From contig FZRE01000002.1 of the NCBI GenBank assembly GCA_900199655.1, positions 1 through 64,000 on the forward strand: a DNA stretch of 64,000 nt, given 5' to 3'. The notes beneath the pieces were generated by a model. The model was given only the letters and a program-made list of their open reading frames with translations. It did no database searches and was not told the DNA's origin. A program made the translations under genes and the position numbers. The stretch is from Prevotellaceae bacterium KH2P17. Its GTDB lineage: Bacteria; Bacteroidota; Bacteroidia; Bacteroidales; Bacteroidaceae. This document shows positions 35,400-45,023 of the stretch, in pieces (the stretch's first letter is position 1; each line of letters opens with the position of its first letter).

Positions 35400-37091
35400 C
35401 TACATCTCTATCTCCCGGACCCGCCGCTCGAAGTCGTCGCGGCTGCACAGGGCCTTGTTCTTGATGCGGGCGCGGTAGTTGTAGATGGAGTTGGGAGAGT
35501 AGTCGAGGAACTCCGCGATGCGCGAACTCTCGTTGATGCCCAGCCGGATGAGGGCGAAGATGCGCAAATCGGTGGTGAGCTGGCCCTCCTGGGGCACCTT
35601 GATGTGGTGCTGGGGCGCCAGAAGAGCGTTGAAATCGTTGACGAAGTTGGGGAACAAACGCAGGAACACGCGGTCGAAGTTGTGGAAGAGTTCGCGCTGC
35701 TCGTCGGCCTTCAGCTGGCTTGTTTCGGTCATTTTAAGCAGGTCGGCGTATTGTTTGGCCTTGAGCTTGCGGTTCACCTTGATGCGATAATTGTCCAGTT
35801 TGTCGATGTACTCGGAGCAGGTGGAGAGGAACTTGCCGATGTATTCGTCCTTCATGCGGTTGGCATCGGAGAGCTGCTGGTTGGCCCGCTGCATGCGTTC
35901 GTTGGCATCGGAGAGCTGCCGGTTGAGCCCCTCGAGCTGGCGGTTGATGTCGTGCAGGTCGTTGCGGGCCCGGGCCAGCTGGCTGCGTTTGCGCTGCACG
36001 TAGGCGATAATGCCCAGCAGCACCACCGAGAGCAGGCTAACCAGGGCGATGAGCCACACCAGCCGGCGGTTGGCTTTTTGCAGCGAGTCGCGGTAGTTGG
36101 TGTTGATGACATTGAGGATGGGCGTTACCTGCCAGCCGCGCAGGTGGGTTCCGAAGAACGACACGCACGACCAGGAGTAGTCCATGTAGCGGTAGGCGCG
36201 GTCGGTATCGCCCTCCTTGCTCAGCAGGTCGGCCAGGGTCCAGAGCGAACTCTGGTCCATGATGGCGTTGCGGATGTCGCACAGGGCCGAGATGGCGAGC
36301 CACCGCTTCTGCTCCTCCACGTTGCCCTGGTTGCGGTAGATGAGCGAACGGAAGAAAGCCATGATGGCATAGTCGTGGGTTCCGTACTTAACGGCCTGCT
36401 CCCAGCGGCGGCTCGCCTGCATGGCCTCACTGAAGCGGCGGACGTTGTTGAGCTGCTGCGAGCGGCGCCAGAGATAGTTGGCCGAAGCGGGAGGAGCCAC
36501 GGCGTAGAGCGAATCGCGGTAAGCATCGGAGAGGGAGTAGTTGAGTTGCTTGATTGTTTCGTCCTTGGCAAAGGCGCCCATGTCGCCGTAGACGTGCGTA
36601 GCTGTTTGATAGTAATCGGACAGCAGGCGCGGGTCGAGGTCGGCCTTCGACACCTGCCGCAGGAACCGGGTTGCCTCGTCGTAATAGCCCGAGATACCGT
36701 ACTGGCTGACGAGCGACAGCATGCTGCGGGCTTCCAGGTCCTTGCGCCCCAGCTGCCGGGCCAGGGCAAGGCTGCGTTTTATCCACACCAAGGCCGAATC
36801 ATTGGAGTAGGAGTAGTATTCCTGGCAGAGGGCAGCGGCCAGTTCGTAGCGCGACTGCAGGTTTGCCGTGGCGCGGTATTGCGACGAGAGCAGGTCGAGC
36901 CGCCCCTGCTTGGCCTCGATGTAGGGGTTGAGGAGGCGCCCCCGGGGCGACTGCCGTGTGGCGGAGATAGCCTGATCAAGCCGGCTGTAGAGCGTGTCGA
37001 GGCTCAGGCGGTCTTCACGCTGCTGTGCGACGCCACTGCCGACGGCAAACAGCAGGAGGAGCAGAGAGGCTAAACGGGCTTGGTATTTCAT
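35400..37091 (-). CDS. DUF6377-type membrane-bound regulator with TPR sensor
   Basis: 563 residues: a signal peptide, periplasmic TPR-like helices (residues 30-320), one membrane segment (WLIALVSLLSVVLLGIIAYV, about 335), a coiled coil (NRQLSDANERMQRANQQLSD) and a cytoplasmic DUF6377 domain ending in a LuxR-like helix-turn-helix (ESSRIAEFLDYSPNSIYNYR). Such proteins sense glycans in the periplasm and bind DNA directly. It is divergent from the SusCD/GH30/GH3 locus and is its probable activator. Confidence 0.9.
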   Translation of the reverse strand: MKYQARLASLLLLLFAVGSGVAQQREDRLSLDTLYSRLDQAISATRQSPRGRLLNPYIEAKQGRLDLLSSQYRATANLQSRYELAAALCQEYYSYSNDSALVWIKRSLALARQLGRKDLEARSMLSLVSQYGISGYYDEATRFLRQVSKADLDPRLLSDYYQTATHVYGDMGAFAKDETIKQLNYSLSDAYRDSLYAVAPPASANYLWRRSQQLNNVRRFSEAMQASRRWEQAVKYGTHDYAIMAFFRSLIYRNQGNVEEQKRWLAISALCDIRNAIMDQSSLWTLADLLSKEGDTDRAYRYMDYSWSCVSFFGTHLRGWQVTPILNVINTNYRDSLQKANRRLVWLIALVSLLSVVLLGIIAYVQRKRSQLARARNDLHDINRQLEGLNRQLSDANERMQRANQQLSDANRMKDEYIGKFLSTCSEYIDKLDNYRIKVNRKLKAKQYADLLKMTETSQLKADEQRELFHNFDRVFLRLFPNFVNDFNALLAPQHHIKVPQEGQLTTDLRIFALIRLGINESSRIAEFLDYSPNSIYNYRARIKNKALCSRDDFERRVREIEM

Positions 37092-37376
37092 GATGACTGT
37101 AAAGTTGGTTGCAGGCTACAAAGATAATGTTTTAGGTCGATACGGACAACAGAAACGGCCGGTTTTTCTACATTATCTTATTTGTAAACCGCAAACTTAT
37201 ATCTATATTCCCGCATGGGTGAATAATGTGTTAACTCCATTATAACCAAACAGTTAATCTTTTAAACACTTCTGAAATATCTATATACCGACCTTTGCAA
37301 CCGTACACATTCCTGCGTTATTGGTTAAATTTGTGGTGAAATCTATCAAAAACGTAACAATTAAAACCTATATTGT
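37092..37376 (+). promoter_or_regulatory. Divergent regulatory region of the SusCD locus
   Basis: 285-bp AT-rich gap between the regulator and susC. A -7 box TAAATTTG lies at 37326-37333, 44 bp before the susC ATG. No -33 box at normal spacing is seen, which fits an activator-dependent promoter. No further gene is seen. Confidence 0.5.
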
Positions 37377-40364
37377 ATGGAAAACAATCAGTATTCATGG
37401 CAACGGGCACTGGTGCTCACCGTGTTTGTCCTGCTGCTTTCCGCCACTGCTTTCGCACAGAGGCTGAAAGTAAACGGCGAGGTGACGGACATCAATCATG
37501 AGCCTATTGCCGGTGCCACCATCAAAGAGAAAGGTACCAGCCACGGAACCATCAGCGACGTGGACGGTAAATTTACGCTCGAAGTGGCTGCCAACGCACG
37601 CCTCACCATCAGCTTCGTGGGCTTCAAGACCCAGGAAGTAAGGGCCCAGGCCAACGTGAGCATCACCCTGGAGGAGGATGCCAACATGCTCTCCGAGGTT
37701 GTAACCATCGGTTACGGCTCGGTAAAGCGCAAGGACGTAACCACGGCCGTATCGAGCGTGAGCACCGAAGACCTGCAGACGCGCCCCATCCTGAACGCCC
37801 TGCAGGGCATGCAGGGCAAGGCGGCCGGTCTGCAAATAAGCCAGGCCAACGGCCAGCCGGGCTCCATGCCCACCATCCGCGTGCGTGGAACCACCTCGCT
37901 CAACGGCAGCAACGACCCGCTCTACGTGGTAGACGGCGTGCCGGTGAACAGTATTGACTACGTGTCGACCGACGACATCGAGAGCATCCAAATCCTGAAA
38001 GACGCCTCGGCGGCAGCCATCTACGGCTCGCGGGCCGCCAACGGCGTGGTGATAATCAACACCAAGCAGGGGCAGAGGGGCGTGGCCAAGGTGAGCTTCA
38101 ACGCCCACTACGCCTTCAACTCCGTGCGCGACAACCAGGATCCGCTCAATACGGCGGAGTACCTGGACCTCATCAACGACATGAACGAGAAGGGCGTGCT
38201 GAACCTCAAGCTACCACAAGAACTGAAAGACCAGACCGACTGGAAGAAGGAAGTGTACCGCGTAGGCAACGTGCAGGACTACCAGCTGGCCGTAACCAAC
38301 GGTACCGACAAGCTGCGCTACTACCTCTCGGGCGGCTACACGGGCGAAGACGGTGTCATCGTGGGCTCCAGCTACAAGCGTTACAACTTCAGGGGCAACA
38401 TTGACAACGACATCAACAAGTGGCTCACCATCAATGCAAGTTTCTCGTATTCCGACTACACCTATAAAGGAACGGGCATCATATCGGGTACGGGCAGCGA
38501 CCGCGGCGGCGTGGTGCCGGCCATCTTGAGCACGCCTACCTACGCCCCGATATGGGATCCGGCCAATCCGGGGCAGTACTACACCGACTTCTACGGCGTG
38601 AACGTGGACGGCCCGCTGGAGAACATTGCCCGCACAAAGGACAACAAGAGCCACTACAACAAGCTGCTGGCCACGGGCAAGGCCGTGGTAAGGCTGCTGC
38701 CGAGCCTCACCTGGGCGCCCACCATCGCCTTTGACCGCACGGGCGGAACCGTTACAAACTTCCTCGACCCGAAGCTCACACGCGAGGGCCGCAACCAGAA
38801 CGGCACGGGCTACGACTCGCGGTCTACAAGCAGCATCATTACCTTTGACAATGTGGTGGACTGGAAGCAGGACTTCGGCCTGCACGGAGTGGACGTAATG
38901 GCCGGTTCGTCGTGGACAAAGAGCAAGTGGAGCCAGAACTACATCAACGGCTCCGACTATGCCGACGCTCTCTTCCAGACCCTGAACGCCGCCAACAAGA
39001 TAAGCTGGGACGGCACGGGATCGAACAATTCGGACTGGGCCATCTTGTCTTTCTTCGGGCGCCTGCAGTACAACTGGAACAGCACCTACATGCTTACGGC
39101 CAACCTGCGCGCCGACGGAAGCTCGCGTCTGGCACCCGGCCACCGCTGGGGTTACTTCCCCTCGTTCTCTGCCGCATGGCGTATCTCTAACGAGAAGTTC
39201 ATGAAGAACATCAAGTGGATTGACGACCTGAAGGTTCGCGGCGGCTGGGGACAGACCGGAAACCAGAGCGGACTGGGCGATTTTGCCTATCTGGCTTCCT
39301 ACAGCTTCGGCCGTATCCAGTGGTGGGAGGCCGGCCAGGAGCATGCCGTTCCTACCCGCACGCAGTCTACGCTCAGCAATCCGGAGCTCACATGGGAAAC
39401 AACCTCGCAGGCTGACATCGGCTTCGACGCCACTCTCTTCAACAACCGACTGACGCTCTACTTCGATTGGTACTACAAGAAAACAAGCGACATGCTCATC
39501 AACATCACCCTGCCCGCCGGCAGCGCGGCTGCACGCAGCCTGGCGTATAACGGCGGCGAGATTGTAAACAAGGGCGTGGAGCTGTCCGTAAGCTCTCGAA
39601 ACCTGGTGAAAACCTTCAAGTGGAACACCGATTTCAACATCTCCTTTAACCGCAACAAGCTCACAAGACTCGACTTTGTACCCGTGTACTGGGGTGCCAC
39701 CACCAACGACAACGTGGGCCAGAGCGTAGTACGCAACGCGGCCGGCCATCCGCTCGGCGCCTTCTGGGGCTACATCAGCGACGGCGTTAACCCCGAGACA
39801 GGCGACCTGATGTACCGCGACGTGAGCAAGGACAACGTCATCTCGGCCGCCGACCGCACCTATATCGGCGACCCGAACCCCAAGTTCACGTTCGGTCTTA
39901 CCAACACCTTTTCTTATAAAGGCATCAACCTGAGCGTGCTGCTGCAGGGCAGCGTGGGCAACGACATCTACAACGTGTCGCGCATGGAGAGCGAAGGCAT
40001 GTTCAACGGGCGTAACCAGAGCAAGGGCGTACTGAACCGTTGGCGCATCCCCGGACAGATAACCGACGTGCCGCGGGTGGGCTTCAACCAGCAGAACTCT
40101 ACCTACTACCTGGAAGACGGCAGCTATCTGCGCGTGAAAAACGTTACCCTCTCCTACGATGTTCCGCGCAATCTCATCTCGCGCATACATCTTACCAGCC
40201 TGATGCCTTACGTTTCCTTCACCAATCTGCTTACCTGGACCGACTACAGCGGGCGTGACCCGGAGGTGAACCAGTACGGCAACAGCGGCGGCGTACAGGG
40301 CATAGACTGGGGCACTTATCCGCTGAACCGCTCGTTCGTAGTGGGACTGAAAGTGGAGTTCTGA
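37377..40364 (+). CDS. SusC-family TonB-dependent transporter
   Basis: 995 residues: signal peptide, carboxypeptidase-regulatory-like domain (residues 30-110, GEVTDINHEPIAGATIKEKG), plug beginning LSEVVTIGYGSVKRKDVT, barrel ending SFVVGLKVEF. There is no STN domain, in line with control by the DUF6377 regulator rather than a sigma/anti-sigma pair. It should import beta-1,6-gluco-oligosaccharides, judged from the gene order. Confidence 0.96.
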   Translation: MENNQYSWQRALVLTVFVLLLSATAFAQRLKVNGEVTDINHEPIAGATIKEKGTSHGTISDVDGKFTLEVAANARLTISFVGFKTQEVRAQANVSITLEEDANMLSEVVTIGYGSVKRKDVTTAVSSVSTEDLQTRPILNALQGMQGKAAGLQISQANGQPGSMPTIRVRGTTSLNGSNDPLYVVDGVPVNSIDYVSTDDIESIQILKDASAAAIYGSRAANGVVIINTKQGQRGVAKVSFNAHYAFNSVRDNQDPLNTAEYLDLINDMNEKGVLNLKLPQELKDQTDWKKEVYRVGNVQDYQLAVTNGTDKLRYYLSGGYTGEDGVIVGSSYKRYNFRGNIDNDINKWLTINASFSYSDYTYKGTGIISGTGSDRGGVVPAILSTPTYAPIWDPANPGQYYTDFYGVNVDGPLENIARTKDNKSHYNKLLATGKAVVRLLPSLTWAPTIAFDRTGGTVTNFLDPKLTREGRNQNGTGYDSRSTSSIITFDNVVDWKQDFGLHGVDVMAGSSWTKSKWSQNYINGSDYADALFQTLNAANKISWDGTGSNNSDWAILSFFGRLQYNWNSTYMLTANLRADGSSRLAPGHRWGYFPSFSAAWRISNEKFMKNIKWIDDLKVRGGWGQTGNQSGLGDFAYLASYSFGRIQWWEAGQEHAVPTRTQSTLSNPELTWETTSQADIGFDATLFNNRLTLYFDWYYKKTSDMLINITLPAGSAAARSLAYNGGEIVNKGVELSVSSRNLVKTFKWNTDFNISFNRNKLTRLDFVPVYWGATTNDNVGQSVVRNAAGHPLGAFWGYISDGVNPETGDLMYRDVSKDNVISAADRTYIGDPNPKFTFGLTNTFSYKGINLSVLLQGSVGNDIYNVSRMESEGMFNGRNQSKGVLNRWRIPGQITDVPRVGFNQQNSTYYLEDGSYLRVKNVTLSYDVPRNLISRIHLTSLMPYVSFTNLLTWTDYSGRDPEVNQYGNSGGVQGIDWGTYPLNRSFVVGLKVEF

Positions 40365-40387
40365 TAACAATAACGACTAACCACAAT

Positions 40388-41914
40388 ATGATTATGAAAA
40401 CGAAATATATCGAAACCCTGTTATGGGGAGCCTTAGCCACTACCTTCACGGCCTGTTCCCTGGATATAGAGCCTGCCTCGCAACCCTCGGAGCTCACCGA
40501 AGGAACGCAGACGGACACCACCACCGCCGTGCTCAAAGACCGCGAAGCAGCCGTGAGCCAGCGCACAGCCATCTATCAACTCTTCCGCAACAGGCAGGAA
40601 CACATGCACCTGGACTACGTGCTCTTGGGCGATGCACACTCCGACAATGCCTACGGCGGAACTACCGGACAGGAAACTATACCGACCGAAACCAATGCGC
40701 TGGACGCCGCTACGGGAACCCTGAGCCGCGACTGGAGCCGCTATCTGGAAGACATAGCCAAGGCAAACGTGCTGATAAACGGCGTGGAGCAACTGCACCA
40801 GAAGGGAGCAGTGAACGACGCGGACTACCGCCAATGGCGTGCCGAAGGACAACTCTTCCGCGCCCTGCTGATGTTCCGCATGGTGCGCATGTGGGGCTCG
40901 CTGCCGCTCATCACGCAGGTGGCAAAGACCATTACGTCTGAAAACATCAAGGAGGTTTACCCTGCCTACTTCCCTCCAAAGGCCGATACGCAGGAGTGCT
41001 ACGCACAGATTATCAGCGACCTGGAATACGCCGAGCAGAATGCTCCGGACCTTTCAGCGTCCGACCGCACGTTCCTGACAAAGACTGTTGCACAGGCTTT
41101 GCTGTGCAAAGTGTATGCAGAAAAGCCCGTACGCGACTACGACAAGGTGATAACTTACGCACAGAAAGTTCGCAATACCGCAGGAGTTGCACTGGAGAAA
41201 GACTTCTCCACGCTCTGGGGATGGAACGCTGCAACGCAAGACTGCATGAAGCGCAACACCTCCGAAGGTATCCTGGAGGTTCACTGGCAGGCAGGTTCGG
41301 GCAACTGGGAGTCGTGGATGTACGGCCGTTGTCTGGAGAACTACGACAACAGCTTCACGTGGGCAAAGTGGGTAACGCCGTCGCGCGACCTGATAAAAGC
41401 CTTCGAGGACGAGGGCGACACGACACGCCTCAACCAGACGGTGGTGTACTACAGCTGTGGCTGGAGCAACTACTACCCTGCCTCACACTATGCGTTCATG
41501 TATAAACTCCGCTCCGGTTACAACAACGAATATGTCATCCGGCTGGCCGACATCATTCTGATGGAAGCCGAAGCCGAGGCTGCCAAAGGCAATCTGAACG
41601 CAGCTGCAGAGCTGGTGAACATGATTAGGAGCAGGGCCAAACTTCCCGCCCTGGCTGCCGACAAGACTGCCAACCAGAGCGCCATGCAGGCTGCCGTGCT
41701 CCACGAACGCCGTCTGGAACTGGCCCTGGAGGGCGAACGGTGGTACGACCTGTGCCGCAACGACAAGGTAGAAGCTGTGATGAACGGCCTCAACAGCCGC
41801 GACTCGGGCCGCCTGCCGCAGGCCAATCCCTATACTGAGAATTCCTATCTGCTGCCCATTCCGCAGTCAGCTATTGACGAGAATGGCAACTTGGAGCAGA
41901 ACCCAGGCTATTAA
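40388..41914 (+). CDS. SusD-family surface glycan-binding lipoprotein
   Basis: 508 residues, lipobox TFTACS near residue 20, SusD/RagB fold, C-terminus YLLPIPQSAIDENGNLEQNP. An ATG at 40394 is an alternative start. It lies 23 bp after susC and forms the capture lid of the transporter. Confidence 0.95.
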   Translation: MIMKTKYIETLLWGALATTFTACSLDIEPASQPSELTEGTQTDTTTAVLKDREAAVSQRTAIYQLFRNRQEHMHLDYVLLGDAHSDNAYGGTTGQETIPTETNALDAATGTLSRDWSRYLEDIAKANVLINGVEQLHQKGAVNDADYRQWRAEGQLFRALLMFRMVRMWGSLPLITQVAKTITSENIKEVYPAYFPPKADTQECYAQIISDLEYAEQNAPDLSASDRTFLTKTVAQALLCKVYAEKPVRDYDKVITYAQKVRNTAGVALEKDFSTLWGWNAATQDCMKRNTSEGILEVHWQAGSGNWESWMYGRCLENYDNSFTWAKWVTPSRDLIKAFEDEGDTTRLNQTVVYYSCGWSNYYPASHYAFMYKLRSGYNNEYVIRLADIILMEAEAEAAKGNLNAAAELVNMIRSRAKLPALAADKTANQSAMQAAVLHERRLELALEGERWYDLCRNDKVEAVMNGLNSRDSGRLPQANPYTENSYLLPIPQSAIDENGNLEQNPGY

Positions 41915-41939
41915 CCATCATCCTAAAACAACCATTCCT

Positions 41940-43469
41940 ATGAAAAAGAATCAGTTATTCATCATGCCGCTCTTCCTCGGTATCAGTCTGTCAAGCCTCT
42001 CGGCATGCAGCGTGGACAGCGGTCTCGACATACAGCCCGGCATAACCCTTACGCCCGAGCAGCCCAACCCGGTTCCCAAGGACGGGCAGGTAACAACCTT
42101 TACAACTGCCGCCAACGGCTTCACCCTCCTCAAGCAGGGCAGCCTCCAGCTCCAGCAAGGCGGCTCGATGGCACCCACCACCATCTACATCGACCCCGCC
42201 AAGGCCGACCAGAGTATCGACGGCTTCGGCTTCGCCATCACCTACAGCACCTGCTACAACCTGCTGCACATGGATGCCAGGGAGCGAGCAGACTTCCTGA
42301 AGCGCACCTACTCCGAGACCGAAGGTTACGGCGTGAGCTACGCCCGCATCTCCATAGGCTGCAACGACTTCTCCAGCACCGAGTACACGCTGTGCGATGA
42401 GCCGGGCCTGGAGAACTTCCGGCTCTATCAAGACGAGAAGGATTACGTCATCCCCATACTCAAGGAGATACTTGCCATCAACCCAAGACTGAAGATAGTA
42501 GCCGCTCCCTGGACCTGCCCCAGGTGGATGAAGGTGGCTGACATCAGAACCAAGGCGCCCCACAACGCCTGGACCGACGGCCACCTCAATCCCGATTACT
42601 ATGCCGACTATGCTGCTTACTTCGTCAAGTTCGTGCAGGCCATGCAGGCCGAAGGCATCAACATCTACGCCGTAAGCCCGCAGAACGAGCCGCTCAACAA
42701 GGGCAACTGCGCCTCCACCTACATGCCTTGGCAGGAGCAGGCTGCCTTTGTGAAGGAACTGGCCAAAGCTTTCAAACAGCAGAAGCTCACGACCAAGATT
42801 TATCTCTACGACCACAACTACGATTACCAGCAAACAGCTGACCAGGAAGACTACCCGGTGAAGATTTACAACGCGCTGGGCAACGACTTCGAAGGAGCCG
42901 AGTACGTGGTCGGCGCGGCCTATCACGACTACGGGGGCAACAACTCCGAGCTTACCGATATTTACAGTAAGGCACCCGACAGGGAGCTTATTTTCTCCGA
43001 GAGTTCCATCGGTACGTGGAACGACGGCCGCAACCTGTCCACCCGCCTGCTCAAAGACATGAACAGCGTAACCCTGGGCACGCTCAACCAACACTGCAAG
43101 GCAGTGCTCGTATGGAACCTGATGCTCGACGAGAAGATGGGCCCCAACCTCGACGGAGGATGCCAGACCTGCTACGGAGCCGTTGACATTGCATCCGATT
43201 ACCGCACCCTCAGCTACAACTCCCACTACTACATCATCACCCACCTATCGAGTGTCGTCAAGCCGGACGCCGTACATCTGGACACCTCTGCCCACAGTTC
43301 GGCACCCAAGGACATGGTTTACAGCGCCTTCCGCAATGCCGACGGCAGCCTGGCCATTGTCTTTTCCAACAGCGCGAGCAACAGTCAGCTCGTCACGGTC
43401 TTCGACGGCAGCCGCCACTTTCAGGCCGAGATACCGGGCGAGAGCGTAATGTCATGTATCTGGAAATAA
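41940..43469 (+). CDS. GH30 endo-beta-1,6-glucanase-like lipoprotein
   Basis: About 509 residues from the ATG at 41940; the frame starting at 41874 overlaps susD and adds no signal. Lipobox SLSACS. The GH30 barrel shows GFGFAITYST, SYARISIGCNDFS, APWTCPRWMK, SPQNEPLNKG (acid/base Glu) and LIFSESSIGTW (nucleophile Glu). From synteny with the B. thetaiotaomicron 1,6-beta-glucan locus it is probably a surface endo-beta-1,6-glucanase (GH30_3). Confidence 0.9.
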   Translation: MKKNQLFIMPLFLGISLSSLSACSVDSGLDIQPGITLTPEQPNPVPKDGQVTTFTTAANGFTLLKQGSLQLQQGGSMAPTTIYIDPAKADQSIDGFGFAITYSTCYNLLHMDARERADFLKRTYSETEGYGVSYARISIGCNDFSSTEYTLCDEPGLENFRLYQDEKDYVIPILKEILAINPRLKIVAAPWTCPRWMKVADIRTKAPHNAWTDGHLNPDYYADYAAYFVKFVQAMQAEGINIYAVSPQNEPLNKGNCASTYMPWQEQAAFVKELAKAFKQQKLTTKIYLYDHNYDYQQTADQEDYPVKIYNALGNDFEGAEYVVGAAYHDYGGNNSELTDIYSKAPDRELIFSESSIGTWNDGRNLSTRLLKDMNSVTLGTLNQHCKAVLVWNLMLDEKMGPNLDGGCQTCYGAVDIASDYRTLSYNSHYYIITHLSSVVKPDAVHLDTSAHSSAPKDMVYSAFRNADGSLAIVFSNSASNSQLVTVFDGSRHFQAEIPGESVMSCIWK

Positions 43470-43496
43470 CCCTAAACCTTAAACGAAGCATTCATT

Positions 43497-44846
43497 ATGA
43501 AAAGTATTAAATATATCTTCTCGCTGCTCATGGCCGCCGGCATGCTCACTGCCTGCAGCGACGACGACAGTCCCTCGGCCGGTTCTCCCGTGGTGACCTC
43601 CGCCACCGAGCAGCTGGAAGCACTCATGGGCGACAGCATCAGCTTCACTGCCAACTGCTCCAACCAGGCCGGCGTGTCCCTCTCTACACTCAAGGCCGAA
43701 CTCTATTACGACGGCGAAAGGGTGTCGGAACAGACCATCCGCACCAAGACCGAGGGCGACTACAGCGGCCGCCTCAGTGTTCCCTACTTCCCGGTAATAC
43801 CCAACGGCACGGCCGAACTGCGCCTTACACTGCAGGACGTGAGCATGGCAACGGCCGTCAAGTCGATACCCGTAAGCGTCAGGCGCCCCGAATTCGCCCA
43901 CATCAGCTTTGTTTCTGCCGACGGCAATACCTACACCATGACGCCTGATGCCGACGACCCCTACCAGTTCTCGGCCCACATCAGCACCCCCCTGACGGTT
44001 TTCAGAGGCTATTTCAGGGCCGATGCTGCCAGCCCCGGCGGCCAGCCGCTCACCTTCGGGTGGGATGGCACGGCCGTAGCCATCAACAACACAGGCAACA
44101 TCAGCTTCAATGCAGAAGACGCCAACAACGTTACCGTAACCTTCAACACGCGCTACTTTACCTACGGACCGCAGTATGTACCTTCTATAGCACTGCTGTT
44201 GTTCGACACCGACGGCGAAGCCCAGCTGCTCGACATGGTGCAGGGGCGCAGCTATCGCTTTGAAGGCAACGACGCCATGACGACCGACGAATGGTACTAC
44301 GACCCCGATTACCTGACGCCGAACGCCGACGGCTCCTTCACCTTCAACGTCATCAGCGGCCGCTACTCGTTCATGCCCGACTTCGGCAACAAGTATTTCC
44401 GCATCCATCCCGTTGCTGCCGACGGGTCGCCTCTTACCGCCCAGCTTGACGGCTCCGGCTGTATATGGATTATCGGCAGTGCCGGCATCAACAAGCCTAC
44501 ATGGCAGGCAGTTAACCACGGATGGTGGACGGGCGTAGAAAACGACCTGGCCTTGGCGCCCATCGGCAACAAGAAGTACCAGGTAACGCTCACCGTGGGC
44601 AAGCAGCTCAATGCCGCCGACGTTGACTTCAAGTTCTTCGGACAGCCCAACTGGGGCGTGGAATTCGGCTCGACAACCAGCAATTTCTACCTTACCACGG
44701 ACAATCCGTACTTCCAGGTGGGTGCTGCCGACGGCAACATCAAGCCGGCCGAGGGCGCCACACTCACCGACGGCGAGACCTATGTATTCACTATCGACTG
44801 CTCGGCAGGCTTCAAGCCGGCCACGCTCACGGTAGTCAAGAAGTAG
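43497..44846 (+). CDS. Surface glycan-binding lipoprotein (SGBP), DUF5121/5125-like
   Basis: 449 residues, lipobox MLTACS near residue 20, a chain of beta-sandwich domains and C-terminal SusE/F-like outer domains (WIIGSAGINKPTWQ, VDFKFFGQPNWGVEFG). It occupies the position of the SGBP in 1,6-beta-glucan loci, between GH30 and GH3. No catalytic motif is seen. It probably holds the glucan at the cell surface. Confidence 0.8.
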   Translation: MKSIKYIFSLLMAAGMLTACSDDDSPSAGSPVVTSATEQLEALMGDSISFTANCSNQAGVSLSTLKAELYYDGERVSEQTIRTKTEGDYSGRLSVPYFPVIPNGTAELRLTLQDVSMATAVKSIPVSVRRPEFAHISFVSADGNTYTMTPDADDPYQFSAHISTPLTVFRGYFRADAASPGGQPLTFGWDGTAVAINNTGNISFNAEDANNVTVTFNTRYFTYGPQYVPSIALLLFDTDGEAQLLDMVQGRSYRFEGNDAMTTDEWYYDPDYLTPNADGSFTFNVISGRYSFMPDFGNKYFRIHPVAADGSPLTAQLDGSGCIWIIGSAGINKPTWQAVNHGWWTGVENDLALAPIGNKKYQVTLTVGKQLNAADVDFKFFGQPNWGVEFGSTTSNFYLTTDNPYFQVGAADGNIKPAEGATLTDGETYVFTIDCSAGFKPATLTVVKK

Positions 44847-44887
44847 GCTCGGCGCCTATGGCCCTGCCATGTACAGTCTTTCTTCCC

Positions 44888-44918
44888 TGCCCTTCCTCCC
44901 TCGAGGGAGGGCAGGATG
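44888..44918. terminator. Hairpin after the SGBP gene
   Basis: CTGCCC and CCTCCCT pair with AGGGAGG and GGCAG around CTCGAGGG-type centre. No T-run follows, so it may act as a weak terminator or an RNA-stabilising end before the separate GH3 promoter. Confidence 0.5.
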
Positions 44919-44948
44919 CTTATAAAATGCAGATATAGGCAGCCTGCG

Positions 44949-44980
44949 TTTGGCCGTTACAAATAAATCAGCTATATTTG
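44949..44980 (+). promoter_or_regulatory. Promoter of the GH3 gene
   Basis: TTTG (44949-44952) and TATATTTG (44973-44980) are spaced 20 bp, a near-perfect Bacteroidetes promoter. It gives the GH3 gene (ATG 45024) transcription independent of the SusCD operon. Confidence 0.7.
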
Positions 44981-45023
44981 TTGCATCAAACGCAAAATCA
45001 AATCCATTACCAAATACTTATTT

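Noticed and set aside
35085..37073. Long plus-strand frame (662 codons) over the DUF6377 gene
   Set aside because: Antisense shadow in GC-rich DNA; no recognisable domain, while the minus strand has a full regulator.
38211..40370. Long minus-strand frame (719 codons) under susC
   Set aside because: Antisense shadow of a clear SusC gene.
41991..43244. Minus-strand frame of 417 codons under the GH30 gene
   Set aside because: Antisense shadow; the GH30 frame has signal and catalytic motifs.
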